DNA from: Bolinopsis microptera
Lineage: Eukaryota > Ctenophora > Tentaculata > Lobata > Bolinopsidae
Assembly: GCF_026151205.1 (NCBI RefSeq)
Contig: NC_087076.1
Location: forward strand, 6,796,902-6,860,901
Direction: 5' to 3'
DNA length: 64,000 bases
The notes under the pieces are model-generated. The model ran no database searches and was not told where the DNA came from. It saw only the letters and a list, made by a program, of their open reading frames with translations. Both the position numbers and the translations under genes were made by a program. Of this stretch, positions 22,000 to 32,334 are shown one piece after another. The number at the start of each line of letters is the position of its first letter. The first letter of the stretch is position 1.

Positions 22000-22565
22000 A
22001 ATAAACACCCCCCATTTCTGAAGCGCTGGGTGCTAAAAGCGTCAGAAAAGAGTCAAAAAGCGCCAAAAAGCGACAAAAAGCGACAAAAAGCGACACAAAA
22101 GCGACAAAAAAGCGACAAAAAAGCGACAAAAATGCGCCAAAAAGCGCTGAAAAATGTCAAAACTAAAATGTTACCAGCCCCATAGAAATAGTGCTTAACT
22201 ATATTGTATATCGACCGACCAATAGATATCACAAGCCAAGCACAAGGATCTTTTGTACAAGGATCATATGGCCTCTTACTGGATCAAGTCGCTAGACAAG
22301 GTCGCTTAACTGAGCTTAAGTGACGTTAAGTGTCGTGTGGAGCCAAACTTCTTGTCAAATTAGCTTTTGAATTACATCCAAAACATGAACTAACTAAATA
22401 CTATACCCCCCATTTCTGAAGCGCTGGGTGCTAAAAGCGTCGGAAAGGGTCAAAAAGCGCCAAAAAGCGACAAAAAGCTACAAAAAAGCGACAAAAACGC
22501 GCCAAAAAGCGCTGAAAAATGTCAAAACTAAAATTTCACCAGCCCCATAGAAATAGTGCTTTTGT
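22000..22565 (+). repeat. Two copies of an AAAAAGCGAC-array element
   Basis: Copies at about 22003-22195 and 22400-22565. Each starts CCCCCCATTTCTGAAGCGCT, has an array of about 10-11 bp units (AAAAAGCGAC, AAAAAGCGCC), and ends GCGCTGAAAAATGTCAAAAC plus CCAGCCCCATAGAAATAG. GCGCTGGGTGCT near the start and AAAGCGCT near the end give partial self-complementarity. The arrays differ in copy number. Confidence 0.8.
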
Positions 22566-22630
22566 AATGGTGTCTCGACTAAATTTAAAAACCTTCTATT
22601 CTAGTTTTCAAGCGATTTTTGCAAACATAC

Positions 22631-22755
22631 CTTCTCCTTCTCCAACTTCAACCTCCTAGCTTTCAAACGTCCTGACCTCGACACGGCCTCCCTTTTCAGC
22701 ACCGTTGGAGTTATTGCTGTTGTGCCCTTTCTAACCTTCTTCTTTGGTACTCCAG
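22631..22755 (-). CDS. Exon-like basic segment
   Basis: Minus-strand open stretch ending at a good donor (GAGAAG|GTATGT). It encodes GVPKKKVRKGTTAITPTVLK and then REAVSRSGRLKARRLKLEKEK, a very basic, nuclear-localisation-like sequence. Its 5' edge (ATATAG before 22756) lies next to element copy B, so the element may have inserted in the upstream intron or truncated the exon. It could be upstream of the BAH-like exon on the same strand, with the decayed LINE in the intervening intron. The phases do not join directly, so at least one more exon would be needed. Confidence 0.4.
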
Positions 22756-22756
22756 T

Positions 22757-22929
22757 CTATATTGGAATGTCCAATTAGTTCGTTTTCTCATAACAATATA
22801 GCATATGTAGGGGTTTTTTTATCACTTCTGAGAGGTTTTAGAGATCGATTCTCTAAAATTTCTCAATTTTCCGATTTTTCCGATTCCGATTTTGGCCTCA
22901 TCAACCCTCATATCGGACATCGGGTTGGA

Positions 22930-22958
<29 letters not shown>
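22757..22958 (+). repeat. Poly(G/C)-tipped element, copy B (C-run end)
   Basis: Same structure as copy A: ATTGGAATGTCCAATTAGT at the start, the TTTTTCCGA units, the shared core, and CATCGGGTTGGA followed by 29 C (22930-22958). Confidence 0.8.
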
Positions 22959-22961
<3 letters not shown>

Positions 22962-23429
22962 ATTACGTCATGTAAAAGAAGGATAACCTACAATCTTTGT
23001 TTTATATTAGTGAATTTGAATATCTTGCAACTTGTTAAGACCACATTAAAATGCTTTGATATATAGACTTAACATCATGCCGGATGTACCTTTAAGAACT
23101 TATAGAAATCATGTAACTAAAAGAGAATGATGTAAAGGGGGATGCATTAGTAGTTAGAAATCGGATCGCTGTAGCGGAAAAAAGCAAACCCTAGCAAAGA
23201 GTGCAAGTGTTTTTATAACCAAATTCAGACAATTGTCTCGCCCATCGCCTGACATTTTAGGGTTTTTAACCCTTATCACCCATGAACCGGGTGCTTCCAG
23301 ATTTATACCGAAACCCATATTGGAAGATAACACCCGATCTACAACATCAAAGCACATTTTAATAACTTTCGAGCACAAAACTGGTAAAAAAAAGACCAAA
23401 GTTGTTGCCCAATTTGATATTTTTCCTCA

Positions 23430-23775
23430 CACGTGTAGCCAAAATGACCGATTTTTGTCAATATCTTGACAAATAAGCATTAAAGGGCTTATATTGCTTT
23501 ATAAGTTGTATATAAATGTGATGTTTGCGCTCATTTTAAGCTAAAATTCAAGTCTCTACGATTTTCCTAGTTCAAGTTATCAAAATTCAGTCCCATTTTT
23601 GGTTCGCTGAGACAAAAAACAGTTTTTTGTCAGTATCTATAAAACAAAGCACTAAGGACCTTATGTTGCTTCATAACTTGTATATAAATATGGCCATTGC
23701 GGTAATTTTAAGCTAAAATTGAAGTCTCTATGACCTTCAGGAGCTGAAATACAAAAATCCCGTATACGCGACTGA
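23430..23775 (+). repeat. Diverged ~180-bp tandem repeat (family S)
   Basis: Two diverged units carry in order a CA(G/A)TATCT-like part, AAAGCACTAAGGACCTTATG, TTGCTTCATAACTTGTATAT and AAGTCTCTATGACCTTCAGG. The same order recurs three times at 33810-34270. The 78- and 81-codon frames around 23154-23469 are not convincing genes. Confidence 0.6.
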
Positions 23776-24167
23776 GGGTAATTTAGAAAATTTGCCCTGT
23801 AGGGTTATGTCTAGCGACACAAATTGCGTACCTAAACAATTTTGGTTAAGAATGATCTTTCAAACAACCCTGTGTTGTCAGAAATCGTATACATCGAAGT
23901 GCACACTCAACTATTCCCTGCTACTAGAGTACTGTTAAATATGGCAAATTAAAATTGTCACAAGGTGGAATGAAGAGGAGGAGGTGGAAGAGGAGGCTAG
24001 GAGGGCTGATGAGGAAGAAGATCGAGGTCGAGGGAAGCCGTGGCCTGGGGTGCTTTTTTGACCGAGGCCGAGGTCTATCCTAGAATATGCCCTTTGAAAA
24101 ACGCCATCATGTAATTAGGAAATAATTAGGAATACTGTTTTCAGAACTAAGAATGTATCGTACATAC
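23776..24167. other. Unassigned DNA
   Basis: Unique-looking sequence with a short purine-rich start of the following array (23970-24030). No gene is seen. Confidence 0.35.
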
Positions 24168-24567
24168 AAGGACTGAGGAGGAAGAGGATGACTGAGGAGG
24201 AGGAGGACTGAGGAAGAAGAAGACTGAGGAAAAAGTGGAGGAGGAGGAGGAGGTTGAGGAGGACTGAAGGAAAGGAGGACGGAAGAGGACTGAGAGGTAA
24301 AAACTGAGGAGCATCAGTAGAACTAAAAAGGAGAGGACTGAGGAGGAAAAGGAGGAGGAGAATGACTGGGGAGAAGGAGGATTGAAGAGGAGGACTGAGG
24401 AGGAGGAGGACTGAGAAGGAAGAGTTAGGAGGAGTGGGGCTGAGGAGGAGGACTGAGGAGGAAGAGTTAGGAGGAGGGGGACTGAGGAGGAAGAGTTAGG
24501 AGGAGGGGGACTGAGGAGGAAGAGTTAGGAGGAAGAGGACTGAGGAGGAAGAGTTAGGAGGAAGAAA
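24168..24567. repeat. Purine-rich GGA/ACTGA minisatellite
   Basis: Imperfect array. From about 24416 it becomes a regular unit of about 32-36 bp carrying GAGGAAGAGTTAGGAGGA and GGACTGAG, repeated about four times. It is the same family as 14336-14625. Confidence 0.8.
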
Positions 24568-24674
24568 CTGCATTGTTCAAAACATCAATTGTTGACAAAG
24601 GAACACAAAGGAACACATAGACGTGGATATCTTGAATATTAATCGAATAATGATAATCTTAAATTTCAAGACAA

Positions 24675-24797
24675 ATTAATGTCAATTAATGTCAATTAAT
24701 GTCAATTAATGTCAATTAATGTCAATTAATGTCAATTAATGTCAATGTCAGTTTGGGTTTTTATGGAATACTGACATTAATTGACGTTGCATCTCCC
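24675..24797. repeat. 10-bp tandem repeat plus foldback with C-rich end
   Basis: About seven copies of TTAATGTCAA (24677-24747), then AATGTCAGT...ATACTGACATTAATTGACG, GTTGCA and a C-rich end. It shares the arrangement of the 7746-7820 element. The tandem unit is the reverse complement of the TTGACATTAA-like terminal word, so the array looks like an expanded terminus. Confidence 0.65.
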
Positions 24798-24799
24798 CC

Positions 24800-25391
24800 C
24801 TATAGCAACCACCATAGCAACCGTAATCAGACCCCTATCACAGTCCTTGTTTACAATATTACACTCTACAGTATCACTATAGCAACCACCATAGTAACCG
24901 TAATCAGTCCCCTATCACAGTCCGTGTGTACAATATTACACTCTACAGTATCACTATAGCTACCACCATAAAAACCGTAATCAGTCCCCTATCACAGTCC
25001 GTGTGTACAATATTACACTCTACAGTATCACTATAGCTACCACCATAGCAACCGTAATCAGTCCCCTATCACAGTCCGTGTGTACAATATTACACTCTAC
25101 AGTATCACTATAGCTACCACCATAGCAACCGTAATCAGTCCCCTATCACAGTCCGTGTGTACAATATTACACTCTACAGTATCACTATAGCTACCACCAT
25201 AGCAACCGTAATCAGTCCCCTATCACAGTCCGTGTGTACAATATTACACTCTACAGTATCACTATAGCTACCACCATAGCAACCGTAATCAGTCCCCTAT
25301 CACAGTCCTTGTGTGCAATATTACACTCTACAGTATCACTATAGCAACCACCATAGCAACCGTAATCAGTCCCCTATCACAGTCCGTGTGT
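24800..25391. repeat. 77-bp minisatellite, ~7.7 copies
   Basis: Units contain CTATAGCTACCACCATAGCA, CCGTAATCAGTCCCCTATCA and ACAATATTACACTCTACAG. Copies differ by only a few bases, so the expansion is recent. Confidence 0.9.
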
Positions 25392-25423
25392 TAGTTTGGA
25401 GGAGCATCACGGCTCTCGACAGT

Positions 25424-25905
<482 letters not shown>

Positions 25906-26032
25906 ATTAGTAAAGCAGATTCTAGTGGTAAGCATTTGAGAGCTATTTTCAGCTCTAGCAAAAGTAGAAATGTAGTCTGTAAGTATAACAGTAGTTAGGA
26001 TTCCGAACAATGAATAATGATTAATTAATGGG

Positions 26033-26200
26033 GGTGACTTGTCCGCCAATTTCCTGTCCTTTTTGGATTCTATGAGACAAACGGACGTGTTTTTGGGACA
26101 TTAGCGGACATTGACGGACATTGACGGACATTGGCGGATATTAACGGGCAAACATTATGAGGATTTTTCGCACAAGATTTGGACACAATATTTTTGGCTC
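26033..26200 (+). repeat. GGACATT repeat element, copy 1
   Basis: Begins near TTGTCCGCCAATTTCCTGTC, contains tandem GACGGACATT units, and ends CGCACAAGATTTGG. It is homologous to 26778-26945, about 745 bp downstream. Confidence 0.75.
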
Positions 26201-26295
26201 ATAATGATCATGACAGCATGAAACATGAACAAATGAAAAACATTTAACAATTTTTACTTAGAATATTTTCAGTCCGAGTCATTCTGGATACGTAC

Positions 26296-26534
26296 CTCTG
26301 AAGGCAGGGCAAATAAACTTTGTTCTGGTCCATCATCTTTTGTAAACACTCCATAATCTCGCTCTCTTAAAACAGATCGGCTCTATCCTGGTTAACCTCC
26401 TCCAGTATCCTATCTAGCGGAACCAGTTCGGTTCGACCTTAAAATATGCCGTACATGAACTCTCTGAATTCGTCCAACCTTCCTTCTCTTAGTGGGGTAG
26501 TGGGGTCTTCACGAACTGCATCTCCTCTGTTATC
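26296..26534 (-). pseudogene. MCM3 C-terminal-like exon with two in-frame stops
   Basis: Minus strand, between acceptor ATACTAG (before 26534) and donor CAGAG|GTACGT (26296). The frame reads DNRGDAVREDPTTPLREGR, LDEFREFMYGIF, TAA, GRTELVPLDRILEEVNQDR, ADLF, TAA, ESEIMECLQKMMDQNKVYL. The pattern (a helix ending in lF, then sv.ei..aL..M...N.v) resembles the winged-helix end of the replicative helicase subunit MCM3. Intact splice signals with two TAA codons suggest a dying gene copy. I see no other MCM exons nearby. The homology call is by eye. Confidence 0.4.
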
Positions 26535-26777
26535 CTAGTATTAGCAAGAGTTAAAAAAACACGACATTATTGATAGACTTTATTGAAACATTCTCATTAG
26601 GCATACACACAGATGCTATACTCTCATACATTCCCTACATTATATTTACCGGGCAAGACTTGGAAAACACTAGACAAGGGGAATTTAGTTGTGTGGGACC
26701 TATTCTGTAGAGTAATCTAATAGATGCGAAGATCGTGAGTTTAACTTGTGATATGGGACACCAGAGAATAATGGAGG

Positions 26778-26945
26778 GTGTGACATGTCCGCCTATGTCC
26801 TGTCCTTTTTGGATTCTATGAGACAACGGACGCGTTTTTTGAGACATTAGCGAAAATTGACGGACATTGGTGGGCTCGGACGGACATTGGCGGACATAAA
26901 CGGACAAATATTATGAGAATCTTTCGCACAAGATTTGGTCACAAT
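26778..26945 (+). repeat. GGACATT repeat element, copy 2
   Basis: Same order as 26033-26200: TGTCCTTTTTGGATTCTATG, AGACATTAGCG, tandem GACGGACATT words, CGCACAAGATTTGG. The two copies bracket the MCM3-like exon. Confidence 0.75.
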
Positions 26946-27774
26946 ATTCCCAATAATAAATCGACGCAGTTAAATTTATGTATTAAAGGCAGAGAGGAAA
27001 GAGGAGCTCCGTCAACAAGACGTGAACTCAGCGAAACTGAACTGATCCTAAGTGACTAAGCGAAACTGCGGGGTAAATCCACATGCAACGCGTTACCAGT
27101 TATGAGTTACGCGTGGTAATTAAATGGCGTGGTCTCGACAGATCTACAATTCCATGCAAAGAAACGTACGTGCGCAAACTTTACATACATTTTTTGCACA
27201 GAGCGTTACAAGATAATATATTAATAAAAGTGACAGGCCCACCATGCTTTAGTATATGACAGCATTTTGGTACAAGAGCATAATATTGAGTTAGAGTCTA
27301 TATTTACTCAAAATAACAGGGCTGAGGGCTAGGGTGATCTGAACTGCATTTCATCCGCACAGATTACAACTATACAATAACCAAGATGTTTGATATTTTT
27401 TCCCAAATTGTATGCCTTGTCGTCAAAAATCGATCGATCAGTGTGACACAAGTCACGATCGAGGAACTGAATATCCGAAGAAAGCTTTGATAAAACAAAA
27501 ATTATGAAAATGTCCTACCAGGACATTTTCAGATATATCAGTTTTCCTCGACCCTAATTTTTAATTTTTTACTGAATTTTTCTTCGGTGGCTAATTAATG
27601 AGTTCACTGTGCACAAGACATGAAAGGTACTGAAAGCATACTCAATGAATGCCCTGATTGGTTGGAGACTGCTTATAGGACAACAACCGAAGCACTATAA
27701 CGCAAATTACTAACAAAAAACACTATTTACAAAAAAATATTTTTGAACTTAGTTAGATCAAAATGTTTACTTAC
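26946..27774. other. No gene seen
   Basis: AT-rich sequence without coding features. Could be intronic to the minus-strand exon islands on either side. Confidence 0.3.
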
Positions 27775-27838
27775 CGTACAATCCCGACATTTAAGGACGC
27801 GGCACATTTGAAACCCAGTCTTCCTCTTGAAACTTGGG
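27775..27838 (-). CDS. Short Cys-rich exon-like segment
   Basis: Minus strand, ends at the donor TGTACG|GTAAGT. The frame GYPSFKRKTGFQMCRVLKCR then DCT places three Cys in CRVLKCRDC, like half of a zinc knuckle. Preceding stops force the exon to begin close to AAG|A at 27838. It may belong to the exon series 28131-31580. Confidence 0.3.
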
Positions 27839-27915
27839 TACCCTCTTTATCAGAAGTTGTACGTAAGCTCTGAATTGATATTGTGGGTTATCGCAAATCA
27901 CTTTGACTCATGCCA

Positions 27916-27975
27916 TAACTTAAATTATATATATAATTTAAGTTAAATAATAATAACTATATATAGTTATTATTA
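27916..27975. repeat. Two adjacent perfect AT palindromes
   Basis: 27916-27945 is a 30-bp perfect palindrome centred on ATATAT. 27948-27975 is a 28-bp perfect palindrome (TAATAATAACTATA and its complement). Both have no loop and only two bases lie between them, so tandem cruciforms are possible. Confidence 0.9.
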
Positions 27976-28054
27976 GGAAAATTAGGTTAAGTATGCGACA
28001 AAAACAAATCTTTTTAGAAAAGCTCAAAACATTTAGTATAAAGTACTTTTTCAC

Positions 28055-28126
28055 TTAATTATAAACTTAATTATAAACTTAATTATAAACTTAATTATAA
28101 ACTTAATTATAAACTTAATTATAAAC
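28055..28126. repeat. 12-bp tandem repeat, six copies
   Basis: Copies of ACTTAATTATAA directly downstream (minus-strand sense) of a likely exon end at about 28131. Near-perfect copies, so recent. Confidence 0.9.
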
Positions 28127-28130
28127 TCAC

Positions 28131-31100
28131 TGGAACTTTGTTACTGCAGCAGCAGGGCCAGAATCTTTCAACACCTTTTCAATCGACTCGACTAGGTCAG
28201 CGTGTTCGCTAGCCATCTCTCTCCAGGCAGAATGGAGCATTGCTTGCCAATACAGGTTAAAAGGTTAAATACTCTCCAAGTTTTTGTGAACGAGTCTTTC
28301 ACTTTGAATGTTGCAGCTTTAGAATTTTGCGATGAGTGGCAGTACCCGGTAAACGAGGATTTGTCCAGCTTCGAATACTCCGAATATATTAATTTCATCG
28401 TTGCCTGCAAAAACTATTATAATTATACGGTTCAATGGCCAAAAACTTAACATTACATTTTTGAGAAAGCAAAATTCGCCGAAAATGTAAACGTTTTCAA
28501 TATTCTTACTGTGAGTAGAGTAATCTGTGTATGGAAATTTCCATCGTATTCAATCATCTGTTTCACTCGAGAATTGTCAAGAACGTTTGCTCGGGCGATC
28601 TTGGCGTTCTGGATGCGCTCTTGAGTCAGTTGATCACCAGCGATCTAAGTTATCTGAAGATTTATGACTTTATAATTTCAGCAAAAGTTGGATATTAAAT
28701 TATGGTATCAAATCTAAAATTAAGACTTAATAATTCCATCGAAATGCTAGGTATTAATCTCGCACAACATTTATCTTGTAGATTAAATGAGTTTTTCATC
28801 TTTACTTGTGGAACTTTGGCAATGAGACTATATTATTGGGCTCAACCGAGCTGTGTACAAGCTGTTCCTGCTATTACAAATATAAAAAAGGCTGCTGTTA
28901 TATTCTGTGATATGATACTTAGCTGATTTTTTTCCACATTGGCGTACCTTATTATTGTAACTTACCCTTTTAATGTTGCTGTACTGCAAACAGTCATTGA
29001 GGATCTGTATAATTTTCCCAGCTGTCGAGGTTTGATTTTGGTCGAAGATACCGAGTAAGTGTTACTAACACAGTCCCCAAGGCCATGACATTACTGTTTT
29101 TGTGTTCATGGCGCTTGGGGAGATGTCTCAGTATCATCGAAGTTTCAGCCAGCGTGGACATGGTGATCACTACCAGCTGCTCCTCCATTACTTTTAACTC
29201 TCCGCTCGCGCTGGTCGGTAGTACTAGTAGGTGCTTTTCTGTGCGAATAAGAAAAAGTGATTAACACGACTACAGTAATTCTAATTTTAAAAATTGCTGG
29301 CGCTGAAAATAGGCGTACATAATACCAATAGTGTTTTTGTTTTAATCAAACTTAAATATTTTAGTTCATTAAATAGAATCAACGCGTAGTTTAATTAAAA
29401 CCTGTCAATGAGTCTAAGGGAAGTGACGGAGCAGCTTTGGACAGATCTGAAGGATCGAAGATTTGTTGTCGCTTCGCGATAAAATGCACCACGTCAATCT
29501 TTTGTTCCTTCCCCCATCTGGCGTTTCCAATTACGACGTTAAAATTATCAAGTACCAAAACAGTCAGGGGAGATTGCCGCTGTTCCAGGTGTTTGTAGGT
29601 CTGCTCTCTGTTCCCAATAGAAATTCCACCAGTCCCTAATCATACATTGAAAGTCGTCTATTATGTAAATATATAAAGGCTTTATAGGGTTTATAAGTAG
29701 ATAATGCCAGACATTTGGGGGAGGGGGGAGCTGACCATATTAAAGTATATCCCCCCACCCCCCCCCCCCCCCCCCCCCTTAAGTTATAAAAATCATACGT
29801 ACGGTTGTAGATAAGCTTATGAAGAATCCTATTTGCCCCGATAAAAATGTACGGGTGATTCTTTAGCGTCTAATTCTTCTGGGGTTTTCTTGCCTTCCTT
29901 CTGGAACTCAATAATGCTCTTTATCATCGAATCCGTGTTTAAGCCTGCTTTCTTGATGATATCGCGTGCGGTCCGGCTGCTACAACACACTCCCATTTTA
30001 CCCAATATGTCAACAGCTGAGTTTGGGAGTCCTGAGTATGTGTGAAATGGTGTAAGTAGAACGAAAGTTAATTCGTTAAACACGAGTTGACTTTCTCAGG
30101 TGTAAACCATCGCTCCCGCTGGGGTTTACACTAAAATAGATGTAAATAGATGAGGGCGGAATGTCTATGTATTATACAGATAGATGTATAGATGAGTCCG
30201 GGAGTCACCTCAGACTGGCTGGCGGGAAGTTTCAAAACAAATAACAGTGGTGCACTATATATTACACATTATATTGTATCATGGGCACGTATCACATTAC
30301 ACATCTTACAGGAGCCACCGTCAATAGATAACGGAAAGGATTAAATTCAATTAAACACGCTTGACAAGTGGAAAATGTGCTATAGAGGGATTCTGTGTGG
30401 GTGTCTATTTGATATCCCGACTGTTCCCGCGAATTCTCACTCAAAAACCCGGACGAATCTATAATATAATATGATGTGTTTAAACCAATCCCCAGTCTAA
30501 GATGCCTATTTTGTAATTCACTAGTCCAATCTATTAGTATTAAACGCCATAATAAAGTTATTTCAGAAATTACCACCTTACACACAAAACCGACCACTAA
30601 TATAACATACACTCAAACTGATTCCTGCTATTCCCACTTACACGCTATCTTACACCGTTATCTATTTGAGTGTAACATCCTGAACGGTAAATTAAGGGAA
30701 GTGTAAGGTAGTGTTATCTCCGTTCAGATAAAGGTGGAAATGTGTTCACTGTAGCTGTGGTAAGAGTTTTAATATGAATCATGGGCCCCTAACAAATTTG
30801 CTTCTAAATTGTGAAATGTAGCCGTTAAATGTTTATTCGGGTGTAATTTTCAACGGATTTGCAGTATAAGTTATGCAACAAATTGATATTACTGATTATT
30901 GAAGTGTAGTATTAAGATAAATATGTTTTATATATATTTACCCGGCTATAAATCACATTACAGAGTTGGGTTTGAACTGATAAAAACCGTGTTAAAATTC
31001 TTAAAAAGTTAAAAGGACATAACTGCGACAGTAGGGGGCCGGGGGCGGGGGGGTTCGGGGTCTTGATTACGGTTGATTACGGAGGGGGGGGGGGTTCGGG

Positions 31101-31580
31101 GTCTTGATTACGGTTGATTACGGAGGGGGGGGGGTTCGGGGTCTTGATTACGGTTGATTACGGAGGGGGCCGGGGGGGGGGTTCGGGGTCTTGATTACGG
31201 TTGATTACGGGCAGCTATTCCACTCCTGCCAACAAATGGAAAGCCAAGGGCGGAAAGAGTGCTTGGTAGAAAACAGATGACTAGGTACAGATAAATGATG
31301 GAATGAGAAGAACAAACAGATTCTACCTCACATTGTAAACACATATTGTAGGATAGAGGGGATTTTATTACCACACACAATCTCGCATCTATTCAACTTC
31401 TTGAGTTGTACCTGCTTTTAAAAATGCCTTCTCTCAAAGGTGATACGGCGATCAAATCAGTTCAAATCCTTGGCTAGAAGTTTAACACAGTGAAATACTA
31501 ACCTTCTATCTACGTAAATCTTCTGAGCTTCATTTCCGCTCAATCTCCAGTCGGAGTTTTCGTCCTTGTTCCTGGAAAGT
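28131..31580 (-). CDS. Uncharacterised multi-exon gene or transposase-like relic (partial)
   Basis: Minus-strand exon islands, 5' to 3'. (1) About 31580-31505: NKDENSDWRLSGNEAQKIYV. (2) From 30031: GLPNSAVDILGKMGVCCSSR and KSIIEFQKEGKKTPEELDAK. (3) 29635-29402: LTVLVLDNFNVVIGNARWGK and EQKIDVVHFIAKRQQIFDPS. (4) About 29190-28968: MSTLAETSMILRHLPKRHEH, with a one-base frame change before FDQNQTSTAGKIIQIL. (5) 28644-28510, phase 0, clean AG and GT: IAGDQLTQERIQNAKIARAN and QMIEYDGNFHTQ. (6) About 28410-28131: MKLIYSEYSKLDKSSFTGYC, then, in a shifted frame, AMLHSAWREMASEHADLVES. LDNfN and GDQLT are hallmarks of a large family of uncharacterised, possibly transposon-derived proteins in invertebrates. 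Frame breaks in islands 4 and 6 suggest decay or missed small introns. Function unknown. Confidence 0.45.
29758..29778. repeat. 21-bp poly(C) run
   Basis: Follows TATATCCCCCCA and precedes TTAAGTTATAA. A G-rich block (about 29717-29729) lies some 30 bp upstream, so the two could pair. Another C-run in AT-rich DNA. Confidence 0.7.
30040..31030. other. Intronic or intergenic, no exon assigned
   Basis: AT-rich sequence between exon islands 1 and 2 of the minus-strand candidate gene. The 106-codon minus frame 30612-30292 has no recognisable motif and mirrors a plus-strand frame. I do not call it. Confidence 0.3.
31034..31210. repeat. G-rich ~40-bp minisatellite, four copies
   Basis: Units of GGTTCGGGGTCTTGATTACG and GTTGATTACGGA separated by G-runs of 8-12. 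Each unit holds TTGATTACGG twice, so there is an internal 10-bp repeat as well. The G-runs give quadruplex potential. Confidence 0.9.
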
Positions 31581-31789
31581 GATAACCATGGCCATGTTAT
31601 AGCTTACTTCGACTGAAAATTTAATCTATGGAGGCCTGAAACAACCGTTATTTAAATTTTGTATCGATTATCGATAGTTGCAGAAGAGTGGAGCAAAAAG
31701 AGATAAGGGCAGAAAGAGAATTCATATTCAATATCAATCTTATTTCTATAATTATTTTAGACACGAAACAATGACTTACAAAATAGTAC

Positions 31790-31910
31790 ATACCTCTTAT
31801 AGTTTTAGAGTTTAGACACCAGAAATATCTAGAGCATGATAGGACCATCATGATATGACCATCTGTGTTTCCCCATCTGGTGAAGGAGCCAAATAACTGA
31901 TAGTGCAACT
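31790..31910 (-). CDS. Possible exon, low support
   Basis: A minus-strand stretch between CTATCAG and AAGAG|GTATGT reads LFGSFTRWGNTDGHIMMVLS and then CSRYFWCLNSKTIR in one of two open frames. Splice-like borders are the only support. No homologue recognised. Confidence 0.2.
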
Positions 31911-32334
31911 TTACTTAACACCCACCACGGCCTGTTTTATTTACCTGAAATAAACATAGAATAAAATAAAACTAGTGAGTTCATAATGGATGGCACAACT
32001 ACAAGACACTGAAAGCCATATTAAAGAAGAAAAAGATTTCATTTAAAGAGAAAATCTTCAGAGTAGAAGGATACATTCTGGAAGATTTTCGAAGGAAAGC
32101 TTTTCTACTGTTCCCTTGCCCCAAATGTCACAGTTTTGATTTAACCAGTTACCATGATGTTCAGGCATATCTAAGTCTTACTTTTACAGAGCACACATTC
32201 TTTGGAATAAACTCCCTTATGAATTAAAGGACCAGTTAACTGAAAAAAAAGTTATACTCATATTTTGACAGATTGTGACAAATAGCAAACTAAGCAACGA
32301 GTCGAAATTCCTAAATCTCTAACTGCTCTCTAAC

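Noticed and set aside
23154-23469. Overlapping 78-81-codon frames on both strands
   Set aside because: Mirror-image frames without motifs, splice sites or repeats; no support.
26296-26534. Reassigned TAA codon (alternative genetic code)
   Set aside because: CDKL2, the SLC18B1-like gene and ORF1 have no in-frame TAA and end normally, so the two stops are better explained by pseudogenisation.
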